DNA of 64,000 bases from Lachnoclostridium phytofermentans (GTDB lineage Bacteria; Bacillota; Clostridia; Lachnospirales; Lachnospiraceae). Where the stretch lies: contig NZ_JPOF01000003.1 in the NCBI RefSeq assembly GCF_000733755.1, positions 1,280,501-1,344,500 on the forward strand, read 5' to 3'. This document shows, one piece after another, positions 54,077-63,634 of the stretch. Positions within the stretch are counted from its first letter, which is position 1, and each line of letters starts with the position of its first letter. The notes under the pieces were generated by a model. It saw only the letters and a program-made list of their open reading frames with translations. It was not told where the DNA came from and ran no database searches. Both the position numbers and the translations under genes were made by a program.

Positions 54077-54661
54077 TTAAGAAAAATATAATAACTTTGC
54101 ATGCAAAGCTTCAATTTCCGCTTTATCGTGTGTCACAAGAATAACGGTTCTTTCTGATAACGATTCTTTAAGATAGGATAATACCTTCTCTTTTAAAGCC
54201 TCATCTAATCCTTTCAAAGGCTCATCTAATATAATCACATCACTTTGCGCCATCACAGCTCTTACAATTGCAACCCTTCGTTTCATTCCTCCGCTTAACT
54301 TACTTACAGACGTTCCTTTATAATCAGTAAGAAGAACCTTCAAAAATTCTTTCTCCACTTGATCTGTCGTTATATCAGAGGGTAACACCATCTTAACATT
54401 AGTAATTGCATCAAAGTTCTCACACAATCGGTCTTCTTGGAATACAGCTGAAAACTGTAGATTCTCTAACCCGTATACTTTTCCCGATGTTGGTTTTAAT
54501 AACCCTAACAATATTTTAACAAAAGTTGTTTTTCCAATACCAGAAGCCCCCATGATACCGATGACTTCTCCCTGTTTTATTGTAAGATTTATATCTTTTA
54601 GAACCTCTTTTTCATTAAAATTGACCGAGACATTCTCAAAGATTATTTCTTTCCCTCTCAT
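54077..54661 (-). CDS. ABC transporter ATP-binding protein (NitT/TauT type)
   Basis: A 194-residue ATPase: Walker A GASGIGKT, Q-loop FQEDRL, signature LSGGMKRR, Walker B VIILDEPLKGLD, H-loop VTHD. It is shorter than the usual 240-260 residues, ending soon after the H-loop. ATG at 54661 follows TTGGAGGTTACG; the longer frame to 54715 has no ribosome-binding site. It follows the permease gene by about 130 nt and is likely its partner. Confidence 0.9.
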   Translation of the reverse strand: MRGKEIIFENVSVNFNEKEVLKDINLTIKQGEVIGIMGASGIGKTTFVKILLGLLKPTSGKVYGLENLQFSAVFQEDRLCENFDAITNVKMVLPSDITTDQVEKEFLKVLLTDYKGTSVSKLSGGMKRRVAIVRAVMAQSDVIILDEPLKGLDEALKEKVLSYLKESLSERTVILVTHDKAEIEALHAKLLYFS

Positions 54662-54793
54662 CGTAACCTCCAACCTGGTGTTTTGCGCTTTGATAACGAT
54701 TATGATTTTCTGCACGATCTTATAATTTCATATCAAAATGAGTGTAATCACACTAACACCCATGTTTTTTATTTCTCATTATAGTCCATCCGC

Positions 54794-55573
54794 TTATTTT
54801 TCTAGCACTTCCTTGGTTAAAGCATAGTTTAATTTTTTTATCAACCAAAGAATTAGCTTCTCAAATATTACACTAATCCCTATAATCACAACCGTCCACG
54901 CAAACATCTCTTTTGTCATAAGATATAATTTAGCCTCATATAGTTGTTCTCCAATCGAGTTCTTCGGTAAACCAATTACCTCTGCAGCTATCCCTGATTT
55001 CCAGCAAAATCCCAAACCAACCGAACAAGCAGAAACAAAATAAGGCATCACAGCTGGCAGATAGATATATCGCAGCCTTCTAATCCCACTCATCTGAAAG
55101 ACTCCTGCCATTTCAAGCAATTCCTGATTTGTTGATTCGACTCCTTTAACTACATTTGTATAGATCACAGGGAGAACCATAAGAAATGAGATTAAAATGG
55201 ATAAGTTTGCAGCTCTAACCCATAACAATGCTAAGATAACAAAGGAAGCTACTGGTATCGACTTAATTACCCGCATCGCAACCGTAAAAAATTCTTTTAA
55301 AAATACACTATAATAAGCTCCAAGCGATAAAAGCACCCCCGTAATTACTGCCAAGAAAAAACCTAGACTGATTTTAAGGAAAGAAGATGCAACGCTAAAC
55401 CAAAAACTTTTTTCAAAGATTAAATGTGCTAAGGTAGTCACTACTTGTATGGGAGATGCAATTAAAATATCACTGTTTATCACTCCACTCACTACTTGCC
55501 ACAAGATTAACCATAGAGCAATTGCAAGTAAACTAATCCATCTTTTATGTACATGCTTTTTTAAATCTTTCAT
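54794..55573 (-). CDS. ABC transporter permease (NitT/TauT/SsuC type)
   Basis: A 259-residue binding-protein-dependent permease with about six membrane segments and the EAA loop ELLEMAGVFQMSGIRRLRYIYLPAVMPY. The family moves sulfonates, nitrate, or thiamine precursors. ATG at 55573 follows ATGGAGGAAAAG. Only permease and ATPase are encoded; no substrate-binding protein gene lies in the window. A promoter at 55734-55705 makes it independent of the trp operon just upstream. Confidence 0.9.
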   Translation of the reverse strand: MKDLKKHVHKRWISLLAIALWLILWQVVSGVINSDILIASPIQVVTTLAHLIFEKSFWFSVASSFLKISLGFFLAVITGVLLSLGAYYSVFLKEFFTVAMRVIKSIPVASFVILALLWVRAANLSILISFLMVLPVIYTNVVKGVESTNQELLEMAGVFQMSGIRRLRYIYLPAVMPYFVSACSVGLGFCWKSGIAAEVIGLPKNSIGEQLYEAKLYLMTKEMFAWTVVIIGISVIFEKLILWLIKKLNYALTKEVLEK

Positions 55574-55644
55574 CTTTTCCTCCATCCCCACGATAAATCA
55601 GGCAACAAGCCATTCACTATCTATTATTAAGAATTTGATACCTA

Positions 55645-55677
55645 AGTTCTAAGAACTATCGGATACAGCATGTATCC
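55645..55677. repeat. Two short inverted repeats in the ABC permease leader
   Basis: AGTTCTAAGAACT (55645-55657) and GGATACAGCATGTATCC (55661-55677) lie side by side in the leader. They could be operators or small hairpins. Confidence 0.45.
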
Positions 55678-55704
55678 TTAAAATTAGCAATACTGCCAAG
55701 TTCT

Positions 55705-55734
55705 ATCATATACCATGATACTTACCCTTGACAA
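55705..55734 (-). promoter_or_regulatory. Promoter of the ABC permease gene
   Basis: On the minus strand TTGTCA (55734-55729), 18-nt spacer, TATGAT (55710-55705), immediately after trpA. Confidence 0.5.
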
Positions 55735-55748
55735 GTATGGCCATACAC

Positions 55749-56522
55749 TTACTCAACTATTGCTTTCTTTAATTCTTTTATAAAGTCTGTCACTGGTTGA
55801 ACACACTGGTTTTGATAACTTGCAATAATTTTTACAATTGCACTTCCAACAATAACACCATCTGATATTCCTATCATCTTCCTTGCTTGTTCTGGTGTGG
55901 ATATTCCAAATCCAATTGCACAAGGAATATCGGTTACCTTTTTTGCCTCTTCTATCATCACCTCTACCTGACTACCCAACTCTGTTCTTACACCGGTTAC
56001 CCCAAGAGATGATACACAATATAAGAAACCTTTCGCATCCTTTGCTATGGTTCGAATTCGTTCCTTCGAGGTTGGTGCTATCATGGATATCAATGCAATA
56101 TCATGTAATTCACAAAGAGGAAGTAACTCTTCCTTTTCTTCATAAGGAAGATCAGGTACAATTACACCATCGATCCCTACCTCCTTGCAACGCTTTAAAA
56201 ATCGATCCGCACCATAGGTGTAGATAGGATTTATATACGTCATAAATACCAATGGTACACTAACCTGGCTTCTTACCCTCGCAATCATATCAAACAGTAA
56301 GTCTGTGGTAGTTCCGGCCTTTAAAGCTCTTTCATTTGCCGCTTGAATTACTGGTCCCTCTGCAATCGGATCAGAAAATGGAATTCCGATCTCTATTAAG
56401 TCTGCACCTTCTTTTGCCATCTGAAGTATCAGCTCTTCTGTAATTTCAATCCCAGGATCTCCTCCAGTAATAAAAGTGATAAGTGCCTTTCTCTTTATAA
56501 ATGCTTCTTCTATCCTAGTCAT
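55749..56522 (-). CDS. trpA: Tryptophan synthase alpha chain
   Basis: A 257-residue TIM-barrel enzyme cleaving indole-3-glycerol phosphate. Catalytic Glu in [12 protein letters not shown] and Asp in [11 protein letters not shown] are present. ATG at 56522 follows AGGGGGG and overlaps the trpB stop by 8 bp; the longer frame to 56573 lies inside trpB. Last gene of the trp operon. Confidence 0.96.
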   Translation of the reverse strand: MTRIEEAFIKRKALITFITGGDPGIEITEELILQMAKEGADLIEIGIPFSDPIAEGPVIQAANERALKAGTTTDLLFDMIARVRSQVSVPLVFMTYINPIYTYGADRFLKRCKEVGIDGVIVPDLPYEEKEELLPLCELHDIALISMIAPTSKERIRTIAKDAKGFLYCVSSLGVTGVRTELGSQVEVMIEEAKKVTDIPCAIGFGISTPEQARKMIGISDGVIVGSAIVKIIASYQNQCVQPVTDFIKELKKAIVE

Positions 56523-57699
56523 ATAGATTAACCCCCCTATATCTTGCAATTGCAGCAACATCTTTATCCCCACGTCCAGAGATATTTATCACAAGGATAC
56601 TGTCTTTCTCCATCGTTGGTGCCAGTTTTTTTGCATAAGCAACCGCATGTGCACTTTCTATCGCAGGTATAATTCCTTCTGTCCTTGATAGATATTCAAA
56701 CGCCTCCACCGCTTCTTCATCCGTAATTGGTACATACGTTGCTCGTTTCGTATCATGTAACATAGCATGCTCTGGTCCAATTCCAGGATAATCTAGTCCA
56801 GCAGAGATGGAGTAAACAGGAGCTATCTGTCCATATTCATCCTGACAAAAATAAGACTTCATTCCATGGAAAATTCCTTCCGTACCATTTGCAATTGTAG
56901 CAGCATTTTTAGGATGGTTCACACCAAGGCCTGCTGCCTCACAACCATATAATGAGACACTAGGGTCATTTAAGAATTCGTAAAATGCTCCCATGGCATT
57001 ACTTCCTCCACCCACGCAGGCAACGATTGCATCTGGAAGCTTTCCTTCTCTTTGCTTCAATTGTTCTTTGATTTCCTTCCCTATTATTTTCTGAAAATCA
57101 CGTACTATTGTCGGAAATGGATGAGGCCCCATAACAGAACCTAAGACATAAAGGGTATCGTCTACTCTCTTCGTCCACTCCCTCATAGTCTCGTTAACTG
57201 CATCCTTTAAGGTCATAGTTCCTGAGGTGACCGGATGAACCTTAGCTCCTAATAACTCCATACGATATACATTTAGCGCCTGACGATCGGTGTCCTCTTT
57301 TCCCATAAAAATCTCGCACTCAAGCCCCATCAAAGCTGCAGCCGTTGCTGTTGCTACACCATGCTGCCCAGCTCCCGTTTCTGCTATAACACGTGTCTTT
57401 CCCATTTTTTTTGCTAATAATACCTGACCTAATACATTATTAATCTTGTGAGAACCTGTGTGATTCAAATCTTCTCGTTTTAAGTAAATCTTAGCTCCAG
57501 AAAGATCCTTAGTCATCTTCTCTGCATAGTATAACAACGATGGTCTCCCTGCATATTCACGGTACAGGGTGTCAAGTTCCTTACAAAAATCAGAATCCTT
57601 TTTAAAATGCTTATATGCTTTATCCACCTCTAATACCGCACTCATTAATGTCTCCGGTACATATTGACCGCCATATTGAAGAAATCTGCCTTTTTTCAT
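56515..57699 (-). CDS. trpB: Tryptophan synthase beta chain
   Basis: A 394-residue PLP enzyme joining indole and serine. PLP Lys in [13 protein letters not shown], phosphate loop GGGSNAMG, and substrate motif AETGAGQHG are present. ATG at 57699 follows ATGGAGGAA; an upstream in-frame ATG at 57726 has a weaker site. Coupled to trpA. Confidence 0.96.
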   Translation of the reverse strand: MKKGRFLQYGGQYVPETLMSAVLEVDKAYKHFKKDSDFCKELDTLYREYAGRPSLLYYAEKMTKDLSGAKIYLKREDLNHTGSHKINNVLGQVLLAKKMGKTRVIAETGAGQHGVATATAAALMGLECEIFMGKEDTDRQALNVYRMELLGAKVHPVTSGTMTLKDAVNETMREWTKRVDDTLYVLGSVMGPHPFPTIVRDFQKIIGKEIKEQLKQREGKLPDAIVACVGGGSNAMGAFYEFLNDPSVSLYGCEAAGLGVNHPKNAATIANGTEGIFHGMKSYFCQDEYGQIAPVYSISAGLDYPGIGPEHAMLHDTKRATYVPITDEEAVEAFEYLSRTEGIIPAIESAHAVAYAKKLAPTMEKDSILVINISGRGDKDVAAIARYRGVNLYD

Positions 57700-57895
57700 A
57701 TATTCCTCCATTCCTCTCCTACGCATTTTCTATATGAAAACTATAATAGAAAGCGAACTACTGTTTATTGAGAATGTTTTATAATTAATTTAACTTCATC
57801 TTTTCGATACATTTAACATCTTGTTCTAATCACTATTCCCATACAAATATAATACTAACGAAATAAATCCCCTTTCACTTATCACTATACAACTA

Positions 57896-58543
57896 CTAAG
57901 AAACCTTAGAAGCTGCAAGCAGAAATTCTCTTACCTTTTCCTCATCCTTTTGTCCCGAGATTTCTACTCCGCTGCTTACATCTACTCCGAAGGGCTTTAG
58001 CCTATTATCTAAAAGACTTATGCTTTGTGCTGTTAATCCCCCTGCTATAAAATAAGGCTTTTGCAAACCTTCTCTAACCTGGCTTAGATCCTCTTTATAA
58101 ACCTCTGTTAATATCATTTCATCAAACCGTTTACCTTCTCCCCCATAGCTATGCTGACTGTACGTATCATATAAAAAGTAATCACAGGGGAGGGTAAGTG
58201 CCTCTTTAATTTGATTCACTGATTGAACTCGAATCACCTTTATAATAGGTGCTTCTACCTCTGATTGTAGGGCATTGATGTAATCCCTATCTTCGTCTCC
58301 ATGAAGCTGAACCAGCTGTATGATATTTTTCTCACACATCTTTGCGATTCTTTCTAAGGGTTCATTTACAAAGACACCAACCGCTTTAATATCTCTTGAT
58401 AGTTCCCTCCGAAGTGTTTGAGCAACCTCTTCATCAATTTTTCTTTTTTCGCCTGCAAAGACAAAGCCAACATAATCCGGGGTATACTTATTCACAATTT
58501 CAATCTCTCTCAGAGACTTTAATCCACAAATCTTTGTTTTCAT
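57896..58543 (-). CDS. trpF: Phosphoribosylanthranilate isomerase
   Basis: A 215-residue TIM barrel with the N-terminal KICGL (catalytic Cys), QLHGDED and the C-terminal GVDVSSGVE motif. Catalyses the third step of tryptophan synthesis. ATG at 58543. A 196-nt gap separates it from trpB without a terminator. Confidence 0.95.
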   Translation of the reverse strand: MKTKICGLKSLREIEIVNKYTPDYVGFVFAGEKRKIDEEVAQTLRRELSRDIKAVGVFVNEPLERIAKMCEKNIIQLVQLHGDEDRDYINALQSEVEAPIIKVIRVQSVNQIKEALTLPCDYFLYDTYSQHSYGGEGKRFDEMILTEVYKEDLSQVREGLQKPYFIAGGLTAQSISLLDNRLKPFGVDVSSGVEISGQKDEEKVREFLLAASKVS

Positions 58544-58623
58544 TCACATTTTCCCTCTTGTTTACACCTCAATTGCGAAGCCTCAATTCGAAATAACAAT
58601 AAAGCTCCTAACTAACCTAGCTT

Positions 58624-59439
58624 TTAAAGTAGACTTTTTAGATTTTGTATCATTTCCTTTTTATTTGCTGCTTTCATTAAGGTCTCACCGATAAGAACTC
58701 CATTAACATTAGCATCCTTAAGCTCTTTTATCTGCTCTGGTGCAGAAATTCCGCTTTCTGCAATAAAGATAACCTCTTTGGGTACAAGAGAGCGTAGTGT
58801 TAAACTATTCCGAATTGATACCTCAAAGGTTGACAAATTGCGATTATTCACACCAATTACTCTAGCACCGCACTTTAATGCTCTCTTCACTTCACCTTCG
58901 TCATGTGTCTCCACTAATGCACTTAAACCCAATTCATCACAGATTTTAAGAAATCTGGTTAAACATTCATCTCCTAAAATAGATACGATCAACAAAACGC
59001 AATCCGCCCCAAGTAACTTTGCCTGATAAATCTGATAAGCCTCAAGGATAAAGTCTTTTCTAAGTACTGGAATTTCTACTTCTTTTTTTACCTCCATTAG
59101 GTAATTATCGCTACCAAGAAAAAAGGTTGGTTCTGTAAGAACAGAAATCGCAGCAGCACCGGCTTCTTCATACTCTTTCGCTATTAAAACAGGAGTAAAT
59201 TCTTGTGCTATCAATCCTTTGGATGGCGATGCTTTTTTAATCTCACATAAGAAATTAATTCCTGGTCTACTCATGGCTTCTTCAAAATCTAATTTATCGG
59301 ATTTTCCAGTCAAGGATCTTAAAAACCCTTGCCTGTCAGCCATCTCGATTGCTCTCTTTTTCATAATTTCTTCTGGATATCTATGCTTTTCTTGTTTTAT
59401 TCTATCTTTTGTAGCTTCTACTATTTTTTCTAAGATCAT
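58624..59439 (-). CDS. trpC: Indole-3-glycerol phosphate synthase
   Basis: A 271-residue TIM barrel: FLCEIKKASPSKG, VLRKDFILEAYQ, VETHDE and GVNNRNLSTF match the family's catalytic segments. Starts 3 nt after trpD stop, so coupled. Confidence 0.96.
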   Translation of the reverse strand: MILEKIVEATKDRIKQEKHRYPEEIMKKRAIEMADRQGFLRSLTGKSDKLDFEEAMSRPGINFLCEIKKASPSKGLIAQEFTPVLIAKEYEEAGAAAISVLTEPTFFLGSDNYLMEVKKEVEIPVLRKDFILEAYQIYQAKLLGADCVLLIVSILGDECLTRFLKICDELGLSALVETHDEGEVKRALKCGARVIGVNNRNLSTFEVSIRNSLTLRSLVPKEVIFIAESGISAPEQIKELKDANVNGVLIGETLMKAANKKEMIQNLKSLL

Positions 59440-59442
59440 AGC

Positions 59443-60453
59443 TTACCTCCGGTTTGATAGTTCTATAAATCTCTCAAGCTGATGAAGTGCCTTCTTACTA
59501 TCGATTATTTCCGTAGCCATCTTTGCCGCTTCTTGTAATGTAATATTATCTCTTACCATATAGATACAAGCAGCTGCATTAAAGATTACTGCATCCCTTT
59601 TGGATCCTTTTTCTCCATTTAATATTGCCCTTGTTATTGCAGCATTCTCTGCTGGAGAACCGCCTACCAGATCTTCCTTTTTACATTTTGCTAACCCGAT
59701 TTGCTCTGGCTCTAAAATATAGTCGTATAGTTTCCCATCACGTATCTCACAACATACAGTTTGATGACTAAGCGATATCTCGTCTAACCCATCCCTTCCG
59801 TATACAACCATTCCTCGTTTTACTCCTAATTTTAATAGTACTCTGGCTAAAGGTTTTACTAATGCTTCTTCGTAAACACCCAAAAGCTCTAAATTTGCTC
59901 CCGCAGGATTTGCAAGCGGGCCAAGAATATTAAAAATAGTTCGAATTCCTAGTTCTCTCCTCACTGGTGCAACGAACTTCATCGCACTATGATAAGTTTG
60001 AGCAAACATAAAACATAAACCGATTTCTTCTAAAATCTTTGCACTCTCTAGCGGGGTTAGCATAATATTTATCCCTAATGCCTCAAGCACATCTGCCGCA
60101 CCGCATTTACTTGAAACGCACCGATTTCCATGCTTTGCTACTGGAATTCCTGCTGCAGAAACTACAAATCCTGTAGTTGTTGAGATATTAAAAGTATTTG
60201 CCTCATCTCCCCCTGTCCCAACGATTTCTAGTACGTCCATATTATGAAGTAATCTCACACAATGCTTTCTCATTCCTGCAGCGCTTGCTGTAATTTCGTC
60301 AATGGTTTCACCCTTCATACGAAGTGCAGTAAGGTAAGAACCTATTAAAACATTCGAAGCTTCTCCGCTCATAATCTCATCCATTACCTGTTCTGCTACA
60401 TCATAACTCAGATTTTCTTTATTCACCAATTGATAAATTGCTTCTTTAATCAT
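59443..60453 (-). CDS. trpD: Anthranilate phosphoribosyltransferase
   Basis: A 336-residue enzyme with GTGGDEANTFNIST (PRPP site), KHGNRCVSSKCGAADVLEALG and GRDGLDEISL. ATG at 60453 follows GAGGGAGAAG; the longer frame to 60564 adds 37 residues not seen in the family and lacks a ribosome-binding site. Separate from TrpG, unlike the fused enterobacterial form. Confidence 0.96.
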   Translation of the reverse strand: MIKEAIYQLVNKENLSYDVAEQVMDEIMSGEASNVLIGSYLTALRMKGETIDEITASAAGMRKHCVRLLHNMDVLEIVGTGGDEANTFNISTTTGFVVSAAGIPVAKHGNRCVSSKCGAADVLEALGINIMLTPLESAKILEEIGLCFMFAQTYHSAMKFVAPVRRELGIRTIFNILGPLANPAGANLELLGVYEEALVKPLARVLLKLGVKRGMVVYGRDGLDEISLSHQTVCCEIRDGKLYDYILEPEQIGLAKCKKEDLVGGSPAENAAITRAILNGEKGSKRDAVIFNAAACIYMVRDNITLQEAAKMATEIIDSKKALHQLERFIELSNRR

Positions 60454-60567
60454 ACTTCTCCCTCTTTTCTGCGCTGCTTTTGTGTTAGTTTGTGGTTGCA
60501 GCGCGGACACAAACTTTGATATAAAAACAAGAAAAAGCTCACTTCGTAAACGTTTACTTATCATGGA

Positions 60568-61152
60568 CTAAAATACGCTAGTAATCTCTAAAAAGTTCTC
60601 CATTATAGTCCTACCATTTGGTGTCAGCACAGATTCCGGATGGAACTGTACACCGTAAATTGGGTACGCCTTATGCTCTACCGCCATAACCTCTCCATCC
60701 TGCGTCACTGCAGTCACGTTTAGTTCATTCGGTATTGTTTCGCTAACCGCTGCTAAGGAATGATATCTGGCAACTGAAAAGGTTTCTTCAAGCCCCTTAA
60801 ATAGCTTACTATTGGAGTCCACCATTACTACACTTTGTTTTCCATGCATGATTGTTTTCGCATAAGAGATATTAGCTCCAAATACTTCACAGATTGCCTG
60901 ATGTCCAAGACAAACCCCTAAGATGGGTGTTTTTTTATGAAACTTTCTAATTACCTCTTCGCATATACCAGCATCCTTAGGCTTTCCAGGCCCCGGAGAT
61001 AGGATAATATGAGAGGGTTTTAGTTGATTGATTTGCTGTACCGACACCTCATCATTTCGAACTACTAAAAAATCTTCATTCTTTTCGATGGATCCAATTA
61101 ATTGTACAAGGTTATAAGTAAAACTATCGTAATTATCAATGAAGAGTATCAT
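60568..61152 (-). CDS. trpG: Anthranilate synthase component II (glutamine amidotransferase)
   Basis: A 194-residue class I amidotransferase: DNYDSFTYNLVQ, LSPGPGKPKDAG, nucleophile GVCLGHQAI and FHPESVLT. Supplies ammonia to TrpE. Its ATG overlaps trpE by 4 bp. Confidence 0.97.
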   Translation of the reverse strand: MILFIDNYDSFTYNLVQLIGSIEKNEDFLVVRNDEVSVQQINQLKPSHIILSPGPGKPKDAGICEEVIRKFHKKTPILGVCLGHQAICEVFGANISYAKTIMHGKQSVVMVDSNSKLFKGLEETFSVARYHSLAAVSETIPNELNVTAVTQDGEVMAVEHKAYPIYGVQFHPESVLTPNGRTIMENFLEITSVF

Positions 61153-62615
61153 ACCCTATCAACCTCCCCTGCTCTAAGTATTGCATCAACGACAGCAGCT
61201 GCCTTATGATTTGTTTCCTCATACTCTAGCTCATTGTTACTTTCTGCTACAATACCTGCTCCCGCTTGCACGTATACTTTATCTTCCTTCTTTACTGCGG
61301 TTCGTATTGCAATACAAAAATCTAAATTTCCAGAAAGGTCAAAATACCCAATAGCACCTCCATAGATTCCTCTTGGACTTTTTTCTAACTCTTCGATAAT
61401 TCCACAAGCACGAATCTTTGGTGCTCCAGTCAAGGTTCCTGCTGGAAAGGATGCAATCAGTGCATCACAGCCATCCATCCCTTCTCTTAACTTTCCACTA
61501 ACCTTTGAAGTGATGTGCATTACCTTAGAATATCGATGCACCTTTAGGTATTCCTCTACTGTGACCGATTGATAAGCCGCCACTCTTCCAACATCATTTC
61601 TGGCCAAATCAACTAGCATATTATGTTCTGCAAGCTCTTTTTCATCTGCAAGCAGTTCTATTTCTAATTTTTTATCCTCTTCACTCGTGATTCCCCTTGG
61701 TCTAGTTCCTGCAATTGGGAAAATTGTTACTTCTCTATCGATAACTTTTATCAAGGTTTCTGGGGAAGAACCAGCAATTTCAATATCCCCTGAATGAATA
61801 AAGTACATATAAGGGGATGGATTTGTCGTTCTTAATACACGATAAGCACTCATTAGGTTATTTTTATAAGTGGCTTCCAACCTTCTAGAGATGACCCCCT
61901 GAAAGATTTCTCCCTCTTTAATGTAGTGCTTGGTTTTCTCTACGATAGCAAGATACTCTTCCTTCGTTATATTACTTTTAAAAACAGGGGGTTCTTCCTT
62001 CGTTTGGACGGTCTGTGGCATTATTGCCGCTAACAAAGCTTCAAGATCTTCAATACGACTTACTGCCTTTTCATATCCCTTTTTATGATCCTTGGATGGG
62101 TAGTGATCAATCAGATACATCTTTTGCTTTACATGATCAAAGGCTATGACCTGAAGATAAAGTTGTAAGGAAAACTCCTCAAAATCACTCTCTCTTAGCT
62201 GTAATTTAGGTTCCATTCTTCCTATCATTTCATAACCAAAGTATCCTACAAGCCCTCCAGAAAACGTTGGAAGTTTCTCAAGTTTTGGTGCTTTGTATTC
62301 CTTTAGGAGGTTTCGAATCGCCTGCATGCTGTCTCCTGATTGTTCAATGGCCTCTTCCACGGGACCTTTTTTAAGAAAAACCTTATCACCTTTGCCAAAT
62401 AGCTTTAGCACAGGGTTAAATCCGAGAAAGGAATAGCGACCCCATCGCTCATTACCCTCTGCACTTTCAAATAGATAGTAGTCTTTGGCGTGTAACGATA
62501 GTTTCTGCATTACTAAGATTGGCGTGGTCTGATCCGAATAGATTTCTTTATATACTGGAACATAATGATAGTTTTTTTCATACTCTTCCATCTCTTCATA
62601 CCTTGATAATACCAT
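61149..62615 (-). CDS. trpE: Anthranilate synthase component I
   Basis: A 488-residue chorismate-utilising enzyme. C-terminal motifs [40 protein letters not shown] and [16 protein letters not shown] are present. The Trp feedback pocket motif LLES is here LFES. ATG at 62615 follows GGAGGAGAAAAGG. First gene of trpEGDCFBA, controlled by a T-box. Confidence 0.97.
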   Translation of the reverse strand: MVLSRYEEMEEYEKNYHYVPVYKEIYSDQTTPILVMQKLSLHAKDYYLFESAEGNERWGRYSFLGFNPVLKLFGKGDKVFLKKGPVEEAIEQSGDSMQAIRNLLKEYKAPKLEKLPTFSGGLVGYFGYEMIGRMEPKLQLRESDFEEFSLQLYLQVIAFDHVKQKMYLIDHYPSKDHKKGYEKAVSRIEDLEALLAAIMPQTVQTKEEPPVFKSNITKEEYLAIVEKTKHYIKEGEIFQGVISRRLEATYKNNLMSAYRVLRTTNPSPYMYFIHSGDIEIAGSSPETLIKVIDREVTIFPIAGTRPRGITSEEDKKLEIELLADEKELAEHNMLVDLARNDVGRVAAYQSVTVEEYLKVHRYSKVMHITSKVSGKLREGMDGCDALIASFPAGTLTGAPKIRACGIIEELEKSPRGIYGGAIGYFDLSGNLDFCIAIRTAVKKEDKVYVQAGAGIVAESNNELEYEETNHKAAAVVDAILRAGEVDRV

Positions 62616-62660
62616 TCCTTTTCTCCTCCTTTTTCAATACTCTCTTTAAAATTTTGTAAT

Positions 62661-62964
62661 AAAAAAAGCTTCTGCCCCTTACTTAAGGGACAGAAGCCTA
62701 AACTTCTGCGATACCACCCAAATTGGTGCAATGCACCCACTCTCTTTGTATACTATCATATACACCCCGCTGATAACGGACAGGGTCCCCGTTGGCGTCT
62801 ACTCTCTTTCGGTTTCGAGCCACCCTCACAAGTCCATTCACTAAATTCTACGAGTATTCCCTCTGTCTTACCGTATCACACCAACCACGGCTCTCTGCAA
62901 AGACTTCCTCTAGCTACTTCTCTTGTTCATCGGTTTTTTACTATCTTGGATTTACTGATTTAAT
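62661..62964 (-). ncRNA. T-box leader of the trp operon (Trp specific)
   Basis: Minus-strand leader with GAGAGCCGTGGTTGGTG stem I elements (about 62895-62878), a TGG specifier in GAATGGACTT (about 62847-62838), T-box GGGTGGTATCGC (62719-62708) and terminator GGCTTCTG...CAGAAGC (62698-62668) followed by TTTTTTT. Uncharged tRNA-Trp would allow readthrough. Confidence 0.95.
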
Positions 62965-62971
62965 TGGCTAA

Positions 62972-63000
62972 AGTATATACCTTAACTTTCCCATTGTCAA
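62972..63000 (-). promoter_or_regulatory. Promoter of the trp operon
   Basis: On the minus strand TTGACA (63000-62995), 17-nt spacer, TATACT (62977-62972). Confidence 0.7.
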
Positions 63001-63032
63001 GAAGATTTTTTCATATTTATTGGGATCATTTT

Positions 63033-63075
63033 ATATTAAAAAAGGTAGAAAGTAAAACTTCTCTTTCTACCTTTT
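63033..63075 (-). terminator. Terminator after fliS
   Basis: AAAAAGGTAGAAAG (63038-63051) pairs with 63062-63075 over 14 bp, 10-nt loop, A/T flanks on both sides. 28 nt after the fliS stop. Confidence 0.9.
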
Positions 63076-63102
63076 TAGTATATGAGGCTAAATTCTTGTT
63101 AT

Positions 63103-63582
63103 TTACGCCTTATACCCACGATGAATATCACTTGGGTTTAGGCTTGACTCATTGAGAGTACCTCTACCATAGGTTAGCCCTGCGTATATCTGTTGCGTAT
63201 TTTGCATCATTGGTCCCGAGTTATCTTCTTTACTAACTTCCATAAAACCAACTCTTAAGTCATTGATTAAGTCTAGAATCTCAGGAAAATCCTGATTACT
63301 TCTTGACATCAAGGCACTAACCATTTTTTTATTTAAGTAAGAATATAGACTTAATAAGTCGTAAGCTAATGGATAACGATAATCCAAAGCACCCATAAGC
63401 TGATTAACAATACGACTTGCATGTCTTAATTCTTTTTCATATGTTTTATAGTCCTTCGCGTTAATTGCATCTGTCGCACTTTCTAAGTCCGCCTCTAAGA
63501 TGTCATAGAGAATAACAATTAGCTGGCTTTTGTTTGCTTGTGTGACTCTAACGGCGAACTCTTGCAATCGATCCTTATTCAT
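63103..63582 (-). CDS. fliS: Flagellin export chaperone FliS
   Basis: A 159-residue helical protein with the FliS pattern: SQLIVILYDILEADLESA, ASRIVNQLMGALDYRYPLAYDLLSLYSYLNKKM. FliS binds unfolded flagellin and prevents its assembly before export. ATG at 63582 follows TTGGAG; GTG at 63588 is too close to it. The C-terminal 30 residues are longer than in Bacillus FliS. It lies just downstream of the flagellin gene. Confidence 0.9.
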   Translation of the reverse strand: MNKDRLQEFAVRVTQANKSQLIVILYDILEADLESATDAINAKDYKTYEKELRHASRIVNQLMGALDYRYPLAYDLLSLYSYLNKKMVSALMSRSNQDFPEILDLINDLRVGFMEVSKEDNSGPMMQNTQQIYAGLTYGRGTLNESSLNPSDIHRGYKA

Positions 63583-63596
63583 TGCCACTCCAATCC

Positions 63597-63615
63597 TGGT
63601 ATCACATTCATACCA
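63597..63615 (-). repeat. Small hairpin between flagellin and fliS
   Basis: TGGTAT / ATACCA stem with a 7-nt loop (63597-63615), 20 nt after the flagellin stop and without a U-tract. It may protect or process the flagellin mRNA rather than terminate it. Confidence 0.45.
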
Positions 63616-63634
63616 CTTATCGTCTTACTATTTA

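Noticed and set aside
55575-55748. Thiamine riboswitch in front of the NitT/TauT-type genes
   Set aside because: The conserved CTGAGA and related TPP elements are absent; only two short palindromes are seen.
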